A DNA stretch of 64,000 nucleotides from Mixta intestinalis (GCF_009914055.1 NZ_CP028271.1:2852001-2916000), one strand, 5' to 3'. Numbered from the stretch's first letter, positions 49,796 through 58,599 are shown. The notes: a model not told the origin generated them from the letters alone. Numbers and translations: made by a program.

Positions 49796-51922
49796 ATGGT
49801 TTTTGATAATTTTAAATTTAATCCGCTTTGCCTCAGCATTATGTTATTAACCGGTAGCGTAGCCAGCGTTCAGGCGGCTGTTGTCGCTGACAGCAGCGTA
49901 CGTCAAAAAATTAATGTTGTGACTAACTCCAATGGTTCTGAAATGGTTCATATCAATGCGCCTTCCGCCAGCGGTGTTTCTCATAATAAATATTCTCGTT
50001 TTGACGTAAATGAAAAAGGCCTGGTTCTTAATAACAGCAAACAGAGTTCGTTGACCTCAGTTGCTGGTCAGGTTGCCGGTAACCGTAATCTTGAAGAAAG
50101 TGGCTCAGCACGCGTCATTCTTAATGAAGTCACCTCAAACCGCGCCAGTAGCCTGAAAGGTAATCTGGAAGTTGCGGGCCAGAGTGCGCACGTTATTATT
50201 GCTAACCCCAACGGCATTACCTGCAACGGCTGTGACTTTATTAATACTACCCGTAATACGCTGACTACCGGCAAGCCGATCATGCAGTATGACGATCTTA
50301 AAGGTTTTTCGGTGCAGGGTGGTACTATTACCATCACTGGTCAGGGCATGAAGGATAACTACAGCGGTTATACCGATCTGATTGCGCGTGCAATCAAAAT
50401 TAACGGCCCGTTAGAAGCCAACAACCTGACGGTGATGGCGGCTAACAACGATCATATCAGCATTGAAGATAATGTTGTGGTGGCAAAAGGTAAAGCGGAT
50501 ACCTCTAACTCCGGCGTTGGTATCGACGTCACTAACCTGGGTGGGATGTATGCTAATAAGATTACCATGGTTGCCAACTATAATGGTATTGGCGTACGTA
50601 ATGCCGGTGTTATCCAGTCTCTTGGCGATTTAACCATTGACTCAATGGGGCATATCACTAATAACAAAACCATGTCGGCAGAAAACCTGCTGAAATTAAA
50701 AGCCGCTGGCGATTTCACCAATAGCACTAATAGTTCTGTTCAGGGTTTACTGCTTAATACAGAAGCAAAAAATATCACCAATGCGGGTTCAATTACAGCT
50801 GGCCACGCAACCATTAAAGCCAAAGGTAAATTATCTAATCAGGGTGGTATTGTTGCGCTGGGCAATATGCTGATTAATGCCGTTGAACTTGAAAACAAAG
50901 ATGGTCTGATTCATGGTGTTAACAGTTTAACCATTGATGCAAACCGCGTATCTAATACTCAGTCGGAAGCCATTAATCATGCCATTACCTCCGTCACTAA
51001 AGGCCTTGCAAGTAACGGAAATCTGACGATCACCGCAGATAAGCTGGTAAACAACGGCACCATCTACGCTGATGGTAATATCCAGCTTGAAGCTGATGAG
51101 ATCGATGCTAAACACAGTAATACCCTTTCTGGTGGTAATATCACTATTAAAACGCCGGGTGTATTATCTACCGCAGATGCCTTTATCAGCTCTGTAAACG
51201 GTAATGTAAATATTGACGCCGGTAGCGTAAGCAATGCTGAGAAAAAATCTTACCTGTGGGGTTTATTCAATTTCACTAATTATGTGAATGGTGCTATTTT
51301 TGCAAACGGTGATATTAACTATAAGGTTAAAGATACCACTGATAACTATAACTACCTGAAGGCGAATAACAACGTTACCGTTGATGCGCAAAGTAATTTT
51401 AATAATAATAACTTTATTGAAGGTAAAAAAGTTACACTGAAAGGTTCCAGCATCAATAACGCCAGTCGTATCAATGCAGAGAACGCTATTGATATTGATG
51501 CCAAAACGTCCTTTAACAATAGCGGCGTTCTGAATAGTTCAGGTAGCATCCTGCTTAACGGACCTTCTGTAGTCAATACAGGAAAAATCACTGCCGCCCA
51601 GACCACTATTTACGCACCTTCTTATAAAAACACCGGTGATGTCGAGGGTAGCTTTAGCGTTGTTGGCCATCTGAAACCTGAGCAGGAAACGCCTGAAGTT
51701 GACCAACCTGAAGTTGACCAACCTGAAGTTGATCAGCCTGAAGTTGACCAGCCTGAAGTTGACCAGCCTGAAGTTAACCAACCTGAAGTTGACCAACCTG
51801 AAGTTGACCAGCCTGAAGTTGATCAACCTGAAGTTGACCAGCCGTCTGTAGACATTGAGGTTGGCGGTGATTCAGATGAGTCTGATGACAAAGCTGCACG
51901 CACCATTATTATAGGGGCATAA
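49796..51922 (+). CDS. TpsA exoprotein with filamentous-haemagglutinin secretion domain
   Basis: Secreted partner of a two-partner (type Vb) system. The 708-aa precursor has a signal peptide (LSIMLLTGSVASVQA) and then the TPS domain (about residues 30-240). The TPS domain contains VNEKGLVLNN and the hallmark ANPNGITCNGCDFINTTR. A beta-helix region with repeated N-x-G-x-I turns runs to about 620. Ten PEVDQ-type repeats (about 633-682) and an acidic tail ending ARTIIIGA follow. It is very short for the family (FhaB-like proteins exceed 2000 aa) and has no VENN motif or toxin tip. Start at 49796 has AAGGG upstream; the ATG further up has none. Probably a compact adhesin; anchoring or release is unknown. 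Confidence 0.9.
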   Translation: MVFDNFKFNPLCLSIMLLTGSVASVQAAVVADSSVRQKINVVTNSNGSEMVHINAPSASGVSHNKYSRFDVNEKGLVLNNSKQSSLTSVAGQVAGNRNLEESGSARVILNEVTSNRASSLKGNLEVAGQSAHVIIANPNGITCNGCDFINTTRNTLTTGKPIMQYDDLKGFSVQGGTITITGQGMKDNYSGYTDLIARAIKINGPLEANNLTVMAANNDHISIEDNVVVAKGKADTSNSGVGIDVTNLGGMYANKITMVANYNGIGVRNAGVIQSLGDLTIDSMGHITNNKTMSAENLLKLKAAGDFTNSTNSSVQGLLLNTEAKNITNAGSITAGHATIKAKGKLSNQGGIVALGNMLINAVELENKDGLIHGVNSLTIDANRVSNTQSEAINHAITSVTKGLASNGNLTITADKLVNNGTIYADGNIQLEADEIDAKHSNTLSGGNITIKTPGVLSTADAFISSVNGNVNIDAGSVSNAEKKSYLWGLFNFTNYVNGAIFANGDINYKVKDTTDNYNYLKANNNVTVDAQSNFNNNNFIEGKKVTLKGSSINNASRINAENAIDIDAKTSFNNSGVLNSSGSILLNGPSVVNTGKITAAQTTIYAPSYKNTGDVEGSFSVVGHLKPEQETPEVDQPEVDQPEVDQPEVDQPEVDQPEVNQPEVDQPEVDQPEVDQPEVDQPSVDIEVGGDSDESDDKAARTIIIGA
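51692..51841 (+). repeat. Ten tandem 15-base repeats encoding PEVDQ
   Basis: Units of CCTGAAGTTGACCAA and close variants (GAT for GAC, CAG for CAA, one AAC giving PEVNQ) run without interruption. Each unit is a whole number of codons, so gain or loss of units would change stalk length without breaking the frame. Confidence 0.95.
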
Positions 51923-51933
51923 TTATCCTCTTC

Positions 51934-51961
51934 ACGTGCCGCTACGGCGGCACGTTTTTTT
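51934..51961 (+). terminator. Terminator between tpsA and tpsB
   Basis: ACGTGCCGC and GCGGCACGT pair around TACG, followed by a T run. It lies only eleven bases past the tpsA stop and 31 before the tpsB start, so tpsB depends on readthrough or a promoter in the T-rich gap. Confidence 0.88.
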
Positions 51962-51991
51962 ATTTTATTCAGGCTTGTTCAGGGAAGAAAC

Positions 51992-53665
51992 ATGTCTTAT
52001 CGTCCACTATTTTTTATTTTATTACTTCTGCCAACGGTCTCTTTTTCCAGTCCATCTGTACCCGAAATTAAACAACAAAATATCCATCAGCAGGCGCAGG
52101 AAAAAGCACGCCAGAAAAATCTGGCTACCAGCGGCAGAGATGTACAGGGAAAAGAATCTGCCGTAGATAATAATGATGGGAAATTCCTGGATACGCCAGA
52201 CTGCCTAAAGATTGTTGAAGTAAAGCTGGATAAATTAGAGACGGTACCGCGCTGGCTGCGTTTACAACGCACGGCTAATCAGGGCGTTGGTCACTGTCTG
52301 AATATACCTAACCTGCGCTATCTGGTTTCGATGCTGGAAAATCGCATAATGAAAGCAGGTTATATTACCACTCACGTTTCCGTTCCTGAGCAGCAGGCCG
52401 CAGAAGGTAAACTCAAATTACAAATCGATGCGGGGCGTGTAGGCGAGCTCGCCCTGACTGAAGGCAGCAGCGATTATATCCGCATCGGTAACACCTTTCC
52501 TTTGGCATCAGGCGAACTACTGAACTTACGCGCGCTGGAACAGGGGCTGGAAAATATGCAGCGTATTCCCGATACCGAAGTTGCTATCCGCCTCTATCCC
52601 GGTGATACACCCGGCACCAGCAATATCGATATTACCCGTCATCAGCGGAAAATGTGGCGCACCGCGTTCTGGCTGGATGACGCAGGCAGTCGCTATACAG
52701 GACGCTATCAGGCCGGTGCAGCCTTCTATCTTGATAACCCCACATCGCTTAACGATCTGTTTTACTTTTCCATTGGAAGAACGCTGGAATATAACAAACA
52801 GCGCGGCAGCCGCAACCATGCTTTTTGGTATTCAATCCCCTATGGTTACTGGTCGCTAAATTTTTACACCAGTGAAAATAGCTATAGCCAGCCGCTGACA
52901 GACGAACTGGCCGATTTTTATTATCACGGCGAAAGCCGTAACACCAGCGTTGAACTGAGCCGTCTGCTGTTCCGTGACGCTCAGCAAAAAACTACCTTAA
53001 GCGCCCAGCTGACTAAGCGCAGCTACCGCTATTTCCTCAGCGATGTGGAGCTGGAACTGCAAAAGAAAGATCTGACTAATTTACGCCTTGCGCTTTCCCA
53101 TCGCCGTTATCTGGAAAACAATGTGCTGGACGCTACCCTGAGCGTGCAACGCAACGTCTCTATCGCTGGCAATAAGCCGACGGCAGAGATGCTCTACAAC
53201 GGCTATCGCCCTGACAGCCGCATTATGCAGCTTGATGTGCAGGCGTGGATTCCCTTTCAGTTAGGGAATCTGTCGCTGAGCTATACGCCCCACTATTTCC
53301 TGCAATATTCACCGGATAAGCTGATTTCCCAGGACCAGTTCAGCATTGGCAACCGCTGGAGCGTACGTGGCTTTGACGGTGAGTCGAGCCTGAGCGGTAA
53401 CAGCGGCTGGTTTCTGAGCAATACCGTCAGCCTTGATCTGCCCCGCTGGCAGCAGCAGCTTTATACCGGCATCGATTATGGACGGATCGTCAGTCAGGCG
53501 GATAACAGTGAAGCTGGCAAGCATATGGCAGGCGGCGTCATCGGCCTGCGCGGTGACCTGTGGAGCATCGGCTATGATCTGTTCGCGGGCGCGCCGATCT
53601 ATAAGCCGCAACACTTCCGCACCGACAGTCTTACCCTGGGCTTTTCAGCACAGTGGGCCTGGTAA
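51992..53665 (+). CDS. TpsB outer-membrane transporter (ShlB/FhaC/HecB family)
   Basis: Outer-membrane partner that secretes the TpsA protein encoded just upstream. The 557-aa precursor has a signal peptide (LFFILLLLPTVSFSS), an N-terminal plug-helix/linker rich in Gln and Lys, and two POTRA domains (about residues 65-220; CLKIVEVKL and HVSVPEQQAAEGKLKLQIDAGRV lie here). A 16-strand barrel follows, with the conserved VRGFDGESSLSGNSGW near 453-468 and a C-terminal aromatic (AQWAW). AGGGAAG stands upstream of the ATG. Confidence 0.93.
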   Translation: MSYRPLFFILLLLPTVSFSSPSVPEIKQQNIHQQAQEKARQKNLATSGRDVQGKESAVDNNDGKFLDTPDCLKIVEVKLDKLETVPRWLRLQRTANQGVGHCLNIPNLRYLVSMLENRIMKAGYITTHVSVPEQQAAEGKLKLQIDAGRVGELALTEGSSDYIRIGNTFPLASGELLNLRALEQGLENMQRIPDTEVAIRLYPGDTPGTSNIDITRHQRKMWRTAFWLDDAGSRYTGRYQAGAAFYLDNPTSLNDLFYFSIGRTLEYNKQRGSRNHAFWYSIPYGYWSLNFYTSENSYSQPLTDELADFYYHGESRNTSVELSRLLFRDAQQKTTLSAQLTKRSYRYFLSDVELELQKKDLTNLRLALSHRRYLENNVLDATLSVQRNVSIAGNKPTAEMLYNGYRPDSRIMQLDVQAWIPFQLGNLSLSYTPHYFLQYSPDKLISQDQFSIGNRWSVRGFDGESSLSGNSGWFLSNTVSLDLPRWQQQLYTGIDYGRIVSQADNSEAGKHMAGGVIGLRGDLWSIGYDLFAGAPIYKPQHFRTDSLTLGFSAQWAW

Positions 53666-53710
53666 AAAAACAGGCCGCCACAGTGATGACATCACGGTGA
53701 CAGCCTGTTT
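53664..53710 (-). terminator. Terminator for the Tm-1-like operon
   Basis: AAACAGGC (53668-53675) pairs with GCCTGTTT (53703-53710), with inner GTGATG-A-CATCAC. On the minus strand it is followed by seven T. It lies between the ends of the converging tpsB and 53778 genes. Confidence 0.8.
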
Positions 53711-53777
53711 GCTTACGGCCCGTTAACGGTAAGAAACCGAGCGGGCATAGTTAAGACCCTGGTGTTGGCGCGAAATA

Positions 53778-54608
53778 TTAGCGCTTAATATTTTTAAACT
53801 GTTTTGTAGTATTGGTTAAAGCAACTTCTGTCGGCAACCGCTCCATAGAACTGGCACCATAGAAACCGTCACATTGCGGACAGTTTTCCATAATAAACTG
53901 TGCATCTTCCGGCGTGGAGATCGGACCGCCGTGACACAGCACGATCACATCTTCGCGCACCGCTTTTGCCGCCTGCGCCCATTCGTTAATTAAAGGAACA
54001 CAGTCTTCCAGCTTCAGTGCCGTTTCAGCACCGATATTGCCGCCGGTAGTGAGGCCCATATGCGGGACGATAATATCGGCACCCGCTTCGGTCATCGCTA
54101 CCGCGTCCTGCGCGCTGAATACGTAAGGCGTGGTCAACATATCTTTTTGATGGGCCAGACGAATCATGTCCACTTCCAGACCATAACCCATTCCGGTTTC
54201 TTCCAGGTTAGCACGGAAGTTACCGTCAATCAGACCAACGGTAGGGAAGTTCTGCACGCCGGAAAAACCAAGCGCCTTCAGATCGTCTAAAAATTTATCG
54301 AAGTGGCAGAAAGGATCGGTGCCGTTAACACCCGCCAGAACTGGCGTTTGTTTCACTACCGGCAATACTTCCTTCGCCATATCGACCACGATCTCATTGG
54401 CATTACCGTAGGCCAGCAGACCCGCCAGCGAACCACGTCCCGCCATACGATAACGGCCTGAGTTATAAATAACGATCAGATCGATACCGCCCGCCTCTTC
54501 ACATTTTGCAGAAAGGCCGGTGCCAGCCCCGCCACCGATAATAGGCTCGCGCCGGGCAATCATGGCGCGGAATTTTTTCAACAGCTCCTGTCGATTAAAA
54601 GCAGGCAT
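53778..54608 (-). CDS. TIM-barrel protein, PEP-hydrolase-like family (Tm-1 C-terminal half)
   Basis: A 276-aa TIM-barrel protein of the PF09370 type (named after a weak phosphoenolpyruvate hydrolase similarity). Its activity is not established. Conserved stretches include PIIGGGAGTGLSAKCEEAGGIDLIVIYNSGRYRM near residues 22-55 (quoted here in part), GFSGVQNFPTVGLIDG and HMGLTTGGNIGAE. In plants the same domain is fused C-terminally to a UPF0261 domain in Tm-1. Only two bases separate it from the UPF0261 gene upstream, so the two products probably act together on one metabolite. Confidence 0.86.
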   Translation of the reverse strand: MPAFNRQELLKKFRAMIARREPIIGGGAGTGLSAKCEEAGGIDLIVIYNSGRYRMAGRGSLAGLLAYGNANEIVVDMAKEVLPVVKQTPVLAGVNGTDPFCHFDKFLDDLKALGFSGVQNFPTVGLIDGNFRANLEETGMGYGLEVDMIRLAHQKDMLTTPYVFSAQDAVAMTEAGADIIVPHMGLTTGGNIGAETALKLEDCVPLINEWAQAAKAVREDVIVLCHGGPISTPEDAQFIMENCPQCDGFYGASSMERLPTEVALTNTTKQFKNIKR

Positions 54609-54610
54609 GA

Positions 54611-55831
54611 TTAAAACTCCCTGGTGTTGATAGTACGAAACGTCTGAACAGCTATGTCAGCGAATTTTGGATCGTTAATGTTATAAGGTAATCGTATGAT
54701 TTTTCTTTTATGGTTCTGTATCAGTTCCGCTTCCAGCGTAGCAATGAAGGCTTCATTCGCTTCAGGTGCCCAGAATGGCATACCCGGCGCATCAAGCGCG
54801 GAAAATCCGCCTTCAGGAATCAGGAACCGTACTTCTCCTTCGCAGCGATTTAATTTGGCGGCAATCCATTTTGCCATCGCGCGGTTTTCCTCTGGTGTGG
54901 TGCGCATTAGCGTGACCTGGGCGTTATGGTAATAAAACAGCCGGTCCGCATATTTTTCCGGCACGCTTGCAGGATGACCAAAATTGACCATGTCCAGCGC
55001 GCCGCAGGATACAACATAAGGTATTTTTGAATGGGCGATAGCATCAAAGCGCGTATCGCCACACGCCAGTACGCCACCGGCCAGCAGATCGCAAACTTCC
55101 GTGGTGGTTAAATCGAGCGCACCAGCCAGCATACCGCTGTCTGCCAGTTTCTCCATCGCCATGCCGCCACTGCCGGTGGCATGAAAAACCAGGCAGTCGT
55201 AATCTGCTTCCAGCTGCTGGCTCACCGCCTGAATACAGGGCGTGGTGACGCCAAACATCGTCAGGCCAAGCGCGGGTTTATCATCAGGGCTGGCTTCCGG
55301 CTGGAACAACACCGCACCGGCAATCTGATGTGCCGCATTGCCCAATACCTGTCGGGAAATACGGTTAATACCCGCTACATCGGTAACGGAATAAAGCATG
55401 CTGATATCGCTGGCACCGATATAGCCGGAGATATCGCCGGAGGCCATGGTAGAAACCATCACTTTCGGCACGCCAACCGGTAACGCCTGCATCGCGGGCG
55501 TAATTAACGCCGTACCGCCTGAACCACCTAAACCAAGAATTCCCGCTACATCCTGACGTGATTTAAGATAGTGTTCGAAAGCCAGCGTCATGGCGGCAAT
55601 CGCTTTACCGCGATCGCCGCAGAATACCGCGTCGGCACCTTGTGGATGAAAAACAGCTACCTCATCCGGTTTTACATCGGTGGCAAAAGCATGATTAAGC
55701 GTTTGGGTAGAAAGGTCGATAGTCTTCGTCAGCAGACCAGTTTTATTAATCAAATCGCGGACATAAAACAATTCCTTTCCTTTAGTATCCGCCGTAGCAA
55801 CTATGTAAACGTAATCGGTTTCTTTTTTCAT
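54611..55831 (-). CDS. UPF0261 / Tm-1-like ATP-binding protein
   Basis: A 406-aa UPF0261 protein. Visible motifs are YIVATADTKGKEL near residues 8-20, GILGLGGSGGTALITPAM near 98-115, STMASGDISGYIGASDI near 127-143 and FHATGSGGMAMEKL near 215-228. The glycine-rich loops fit nucleotide binding, which is known for tomato Tm-1. The bacterial function is unknown; some annotate it as a transcriptional or metabolic protein without proof. First gene of a two-gene operon, divergent from a TetR gene. Confidence 0.86.
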   Translation of the reverse strand: MKKETDYVYIVATADTKGKELFYVRDLINKTGLLTKTIDLSTQTLNHAFATDVKPDEVAVFHPQGADAVFCGDRGKAIAAMTLAFEHYLKSRQDVAGILGLGGSGGTALITPAMQALPVGVPKVMVSTMASGDISGYIGASDISMLYSVTDVAGINRISRQVLGNAAHQIAGAVLFQPEASPDDKPALGLTMFGVTTPCIQAVSQQLEADYDCLVFHATGSGGMAMEKLADSGMLAGALDLTTTEVCDLLAGGVLACGDTRFDAIAHSKIPYVVSCGALDMVNFGHPASVPEKYADRLFYYHNAQVTLMRTTPEENRAMAKWIAAKLNRCEGEVRFLIPEGGFSALDAPGMPFWAPEANEAFIATLEAELIQNHKRKIIRLPYNINDPKFADIAVQTFRTINTREF

Positions 55832-55930
55832 TTTTGTTAAACATTCCTGTTATTATTGCCAATAAAGACTTGATAAAACTGAAATAAAAACCAAAATGCT
55901 TTCTGCATACAGATGACAAGGCGACCGCAC

Positions 55931-55952
55931 GAGACAACAGTATCACTGTCTC
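55931..55952. promoter_or_regulatory. Possible TetR-family operator
   Basis: GAGACA (55931-55936) and TGTCTC (55947-55952) flank an inner ACAGT-ATC-ACTGT repeat. This lies in the 289-base divergent region between the UPF0261 and TetR genes, the expected place for an operator shared by both promoters. Confidence 0.45.
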
Positions 55953-56120
55953 TAATGTTAAATCAAGTGAATGAAATCACAGTCTCAGTAATAATGAGAA
56001 AAAACTGATCATTAACCAGAACGAATTGTTCACTGTTAAAATCGTCAGTTCTGATATAGTGCCAATATGTTATGCAGTAAGCGGGCAATCAGGCCGCAAC
56101 AGAAAAAACAAGAGGTTAAA

Positions 56121-56756
56121 GTGATAGAAAGGGATCCCCAGGCAAGCATGCCGATGACATCCACGCGCGCTCGTACGCGCCGGCTATTAATCGAAACGGC
56201 AATGAAAATGTTCGATAGTGGTAGCTTTCCTTCTATTACCGAAGTGGCACAGGCGGCTCAGCTATCACGCGCAACGGCCTATCGCTATTTTCCCACGCAG
56301 AGTGCGCTGGTTTCCGCGATTGTGACTGAAACGCTAAGCCCGATGAAAAATTTTCAGCCTACCCGACATGATGTCGGCGATCGTATTGATGAGCTGCTGG
56401 CATTTGCCTTTCCGCGCATGTTGCAACATGAAGGTTCATTGCGTGCGGCACTGCACCTGTCGTTAACGCAGTGGGCGCAATCGCGCTCTGACCATTTGCC
56501 GGTTATCAAAGAGAAGCTCACGCGTGGCAACCGTAAACAAACGCTCCAGCGCGTTGTCGATCCTCTGCGCGCTGAACTCCCGCCCGCACTGCTACAAAAG
56601 GTAATGTATGCGCTGTCGTTAGTTTACGGTTCAGAAATCTTTATGGTAATGAAGGATATTTGGGGCTGTGATGATGACACCTTACAGGATGTCGCACGTT
56701 GGGTAGCGAAAGCTATCGTGCGCCAGGCACGTGAGGATGCGCGCGCAGGGCGCTAG
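56121..56756 (+). CDS. TetR/AcrR-family regulator
   Basis: A 211-aa regulator with an N-terminal TetR HTH (FPSITEVAQAAQLSRATAYRYFP, broken as residues about 37-58) and an all-helical ligand domain. I chose the GTG at 56121 because AAGAGG stands six bases upstream. An ATG at 56067 would add 18 residues and lacks an SD, and an ATG at 56157 is also possible. Divergence from the UPF0261/TIM-barrel operon makes that operon the likely target. Ligand unknown. Confidence 0.87.
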   Translation: MIERDPQASMPMTSTRARTRRLLIETAMKMFDSGSFPSITEVAQAAQLSRATAYRYFPTQSALVSAIVTETLSPMKNFQPTRHDVGDRIDELLAFAFPRMLQHEGSLRAALHLSLTQWAQSRSDHLPVIKEKLTRGNRKQTLQRVVDPLRAELPPALLQKVMYALSLVYGSEIFMVMKDIWGCDDDTLQDVARWVAKAIVRQAREDARAGR

Positions 56757-56768
56757 ATTACCTTTTTA

Positions 56769-56814
56769 GCCAGCGGAGGCTGAGGAACACAGGTTTCCAG
56801 CCTCCGGCGCTGGC
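56769..56814. repeat. Long imperfect hairpin after the TetR gene
   Basis: GCCAGCG pairs with CGCTGGC and GAGGCTG with CAGCCTC inside it, with a small apical loop. No T run follows, so it may be a 3'-end stabiliser or a scattered repeat rather than an intrinsic terminator. Confidence 0.5.
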
Positions 56815-57094
56815 AACGCTTAAACCAACCAGTACTCATCATTAGTCTGGCTATTTTCCCTTACCTTTCATACTTCATTTCTGTACATAAAACATGCAGG
56901 CCGCCAATAAAGGCGCATATAGGCTACTATTTTTCTTAAACGATATTTTCCATAATCGGCATATACTTTTGCCTGCTGTACAAGCGCGTCGGAAAAAGCG
57001 AAAATTGGGCCAGGATTTACCGGAATAGGCCTTCCCCTTCCGGCGCAGGTTTTGTAATCCAGATGCAAAACAATTTCATCGAAATGGAGCCAGC
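56815..57094. other. Gene-free region upstream of the AHL synthase gene
   Basis: AT-rich, no coding sequence supported. It should carry the esaI promoter. I looked for a 20-base lux/EsaR box (CTG-N10-CAG) and found only CTG and CAG half-sites 13 bases apart at about 56882-56900. Confidence 0.4.
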
Positions 57095-57745
57095 ATGATA
57101 AATTTTCTTGATATTAACTACCAAAAATTATCAGAACAGAGATCAAGTGAACTGTTTATCCTGAGAAAGGAAACTTTCAAGGATCGTCTGGACTGGGCCG
57201 TTAACTGCATTAACGGTATGGAGTTTGATGAATATGACAATGAGCATACCACCTACGTTTTTGGCATCCATAACGATAGCGTATTATGTAGCGTAAGGTT
57301 TATTGAAACCCGCTATCCAAATATGATCACCCATACGTTCGCCCCCTGGTTCGATAAGGTTGAGCTCCCTCAGGGCAACTATATTGAATCCAGCCGCTTC
57401 TTTGTTGATAAAGAGCGCGCCCGCAACAGCGAACTTTATCAATATCCCGTTAGCAATATGTTATTTTTAGCGATGGTTAATTATGCACGTCACTATGGCT
57501 ACGAAGGGATCTATACGCTGGTGAGCCATGCGATGCTGCGCATATTAAAACGCTCCGGTTGGGATATCTCCGTTGTTGAACAGACGCTTTCCGAGAAAAA
57601 AGAGAAGATTTATATCGTTTTTCTTCCCGTTGACGATCGTAGCCGCGATACGCTAATTGAGCGTTCTAATCCCAACAATCTGTTTAATCACAAACAATTA
57701 GAAAGCTGGCCGCTTAATATCCAGCCTAACCCACTGCGGGTTTAA
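57095..57745 (+). CDS. esaI: Acyl-homoserine-lactone synthase, EsaI-like
   Basis: LuxI-family synthase that makes an AHL signal from SAM and acyl-ACP. The 216-aa protein keeps the invariant residues Arg24, Phe28, Trp34, Asp45, Asp48, Arg68, Glu98 and Arg101 (LRKETF, DRLDW, CSVRF, ESSRFF). Thr141 in IYTLVSHAMLRIL corresponds to Thr140 of EsaI, which favours 3-oxo-acyl chains, so a 3-oxo-AHL is predicted. TGGAG stands before the ATG. Its 3' end overlaps the receptor gene on the other strand by 20 bases, the convergent layout of esaI/esaR in Pantoea stewartii. Confidence 0.93.
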   Translation: MINFLDINYQKLSEQRSSELFILRKETFKDRLDWAVNCINGMEFDEYDNEHTTYVFGIHNDSVLCSVRFIETRYPNMITHTFAPWFDKVELPQGNYIESSRFFVDKERARNSELYQYPVSNMLFLAMVNYARHYGYEGIYTLVSHAMLRILKRSGWDISVVEQTLSEKKEKIYIVFLPVDDRSRDTLIERSNPNNLFNHKQLESWPLNIQPNPLRV

Positions 57746-58463
57746 TTAACTGAAGTTCAACACCCATTCTGATGGCGTGTTTCGCATTCATTACGCCCAA
57801 TTTTTTTACAACGTTGCCAATATGAAATTTTACCGTGCTCACTTTAATACCCAGGATAAGCGCGATCTCCTGATAGGTTTTACCTACGCTGGCCCAGTAA
57901 AGGATCTCATTTTCACGGGGTGAGAAAATATCTTTACTGATCTGTTTCTTACTCGTTGTACTATTTTCCAGCTCTTTGTACAGGGAGATAATCTTCTCGT
58001 GCACCTTGATAAGCAGCATTTGTAGCTTATCTTCCTGCTCCGCAACGATAGCTTCAGCCTCATTAACATGCTCTTCATTCATCAGAATGGAGAGTAATGC
58101 AAGATTATTGTAATAATCATGTAAAATAAAAGTATGTCCGTTAGCTATTTTATAATTTTTGGACAGGTTAAATATTTTGGAAAAGTTCACTTCAGTATTA
58201 ATGGTGATGCTTTCATCCCATGAAAACGGCGCTATACGCGTGAACGACGCAATAACCACCGGATCGATCTGCTGATAGTTATTTTCTTTATAAATATCTA
58301 CCCACTCCTTCGGATAGTTAGAAATCACCAGCATATCGGCAGGATTCTTTTTATTCAGCACCATATAGGCATATTTTAAATTGCCAAATTGCTTTAATTT
58401 TCTGTCGAAGTAATGCCGAGCGGTTTCGATGATCGCCTGATTTTCTGAAAAAAATAGTGACAT
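57726..58463 (-). CDS. esaR: LuxR-family AHL receptor, EsaR-like
   Basis: Quorum-sensing regulator of 245 aa. The N-terminal autoinducer domain has YAYMVLNKK, WVDIYKENNYQQIDPVV near residues 50-66 and the Trp in FSWDES. The C-terminal LuxR HTH is FSPRENEILYWASVGKTYQE followed by IALILGIKVSTVKFHIGN. The start at 58463 (MSLFFSENQAI) has GAGG six bases upstream and resembles the EsaR N terminus; a TTG twelve bases further up is less likely. EsaR-type receptors bind DNA without ligand and are released by AHL; that behaviour here is inferred from the family. Confidence 0.92.
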   Translation of the reverse strand: MSLFFSENQAIIETARHYFDRKLKQFGNLKYAYMVLNKKNPADMLVISNYPKEWVDIYKENNYQQIDPVVIASFTRIAPFSWDESITINTEVNFSKIFNLSKNYKIANGHTFILHDYYNNLALLSILMNEEHVNEAEAIVAEQEDKLQMLLIKVHEKIISLYKELENSTTSKKQISKDIFSPRENEILYWASVGKTYQEIALILGIKVSTVKFHIGNVVKKLGVMNAKHAIRMGVELQLIKPAVG

Positions 58464-58524
58464 CCTTAACCTCAAAATAACGTTATATTTTCCCTAATTT
58501 GCCCGCAGCTGCACGGCCCTGTAG

Positions 58525-58539
58525 TTAAGTTTAACTTAA
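58525..58539. promoter_or_regulatory. Palindrome in the esaR leader
   Basis: TTAAGTT-T-AACTTAA is a perfect inverted repeat around one base, 62-76 bases upstream of the esaR start. A weak minus-strand promoter (TTGTTT, 17 bases, TACGAT) lies just upstream of it. The repeat does not look like a lux box. Confidence 0.4.
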
Positions 58540-58599
58540 AACATCCTTTCCTACATCGTAAAGTGTTCACCTACAGAAAACAAAGGTTAAATTTTACGC

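Noticed and set aside
49796..53665. Contact-dependent inhibition (CdiBA) system
   Set aside because: The exoprotein is 708 aa, has no VENN-type motif or C-terminal toxin, and no small immunity gene follows it; the genes fit a two-partner adhesin.
56882..56900. lux/EsaR box upstream of the AHL synthase gene
   Set aside because: CTG and CAG half-sites are 13 bases apart instead of 10, and the inner bases are not symmetric.
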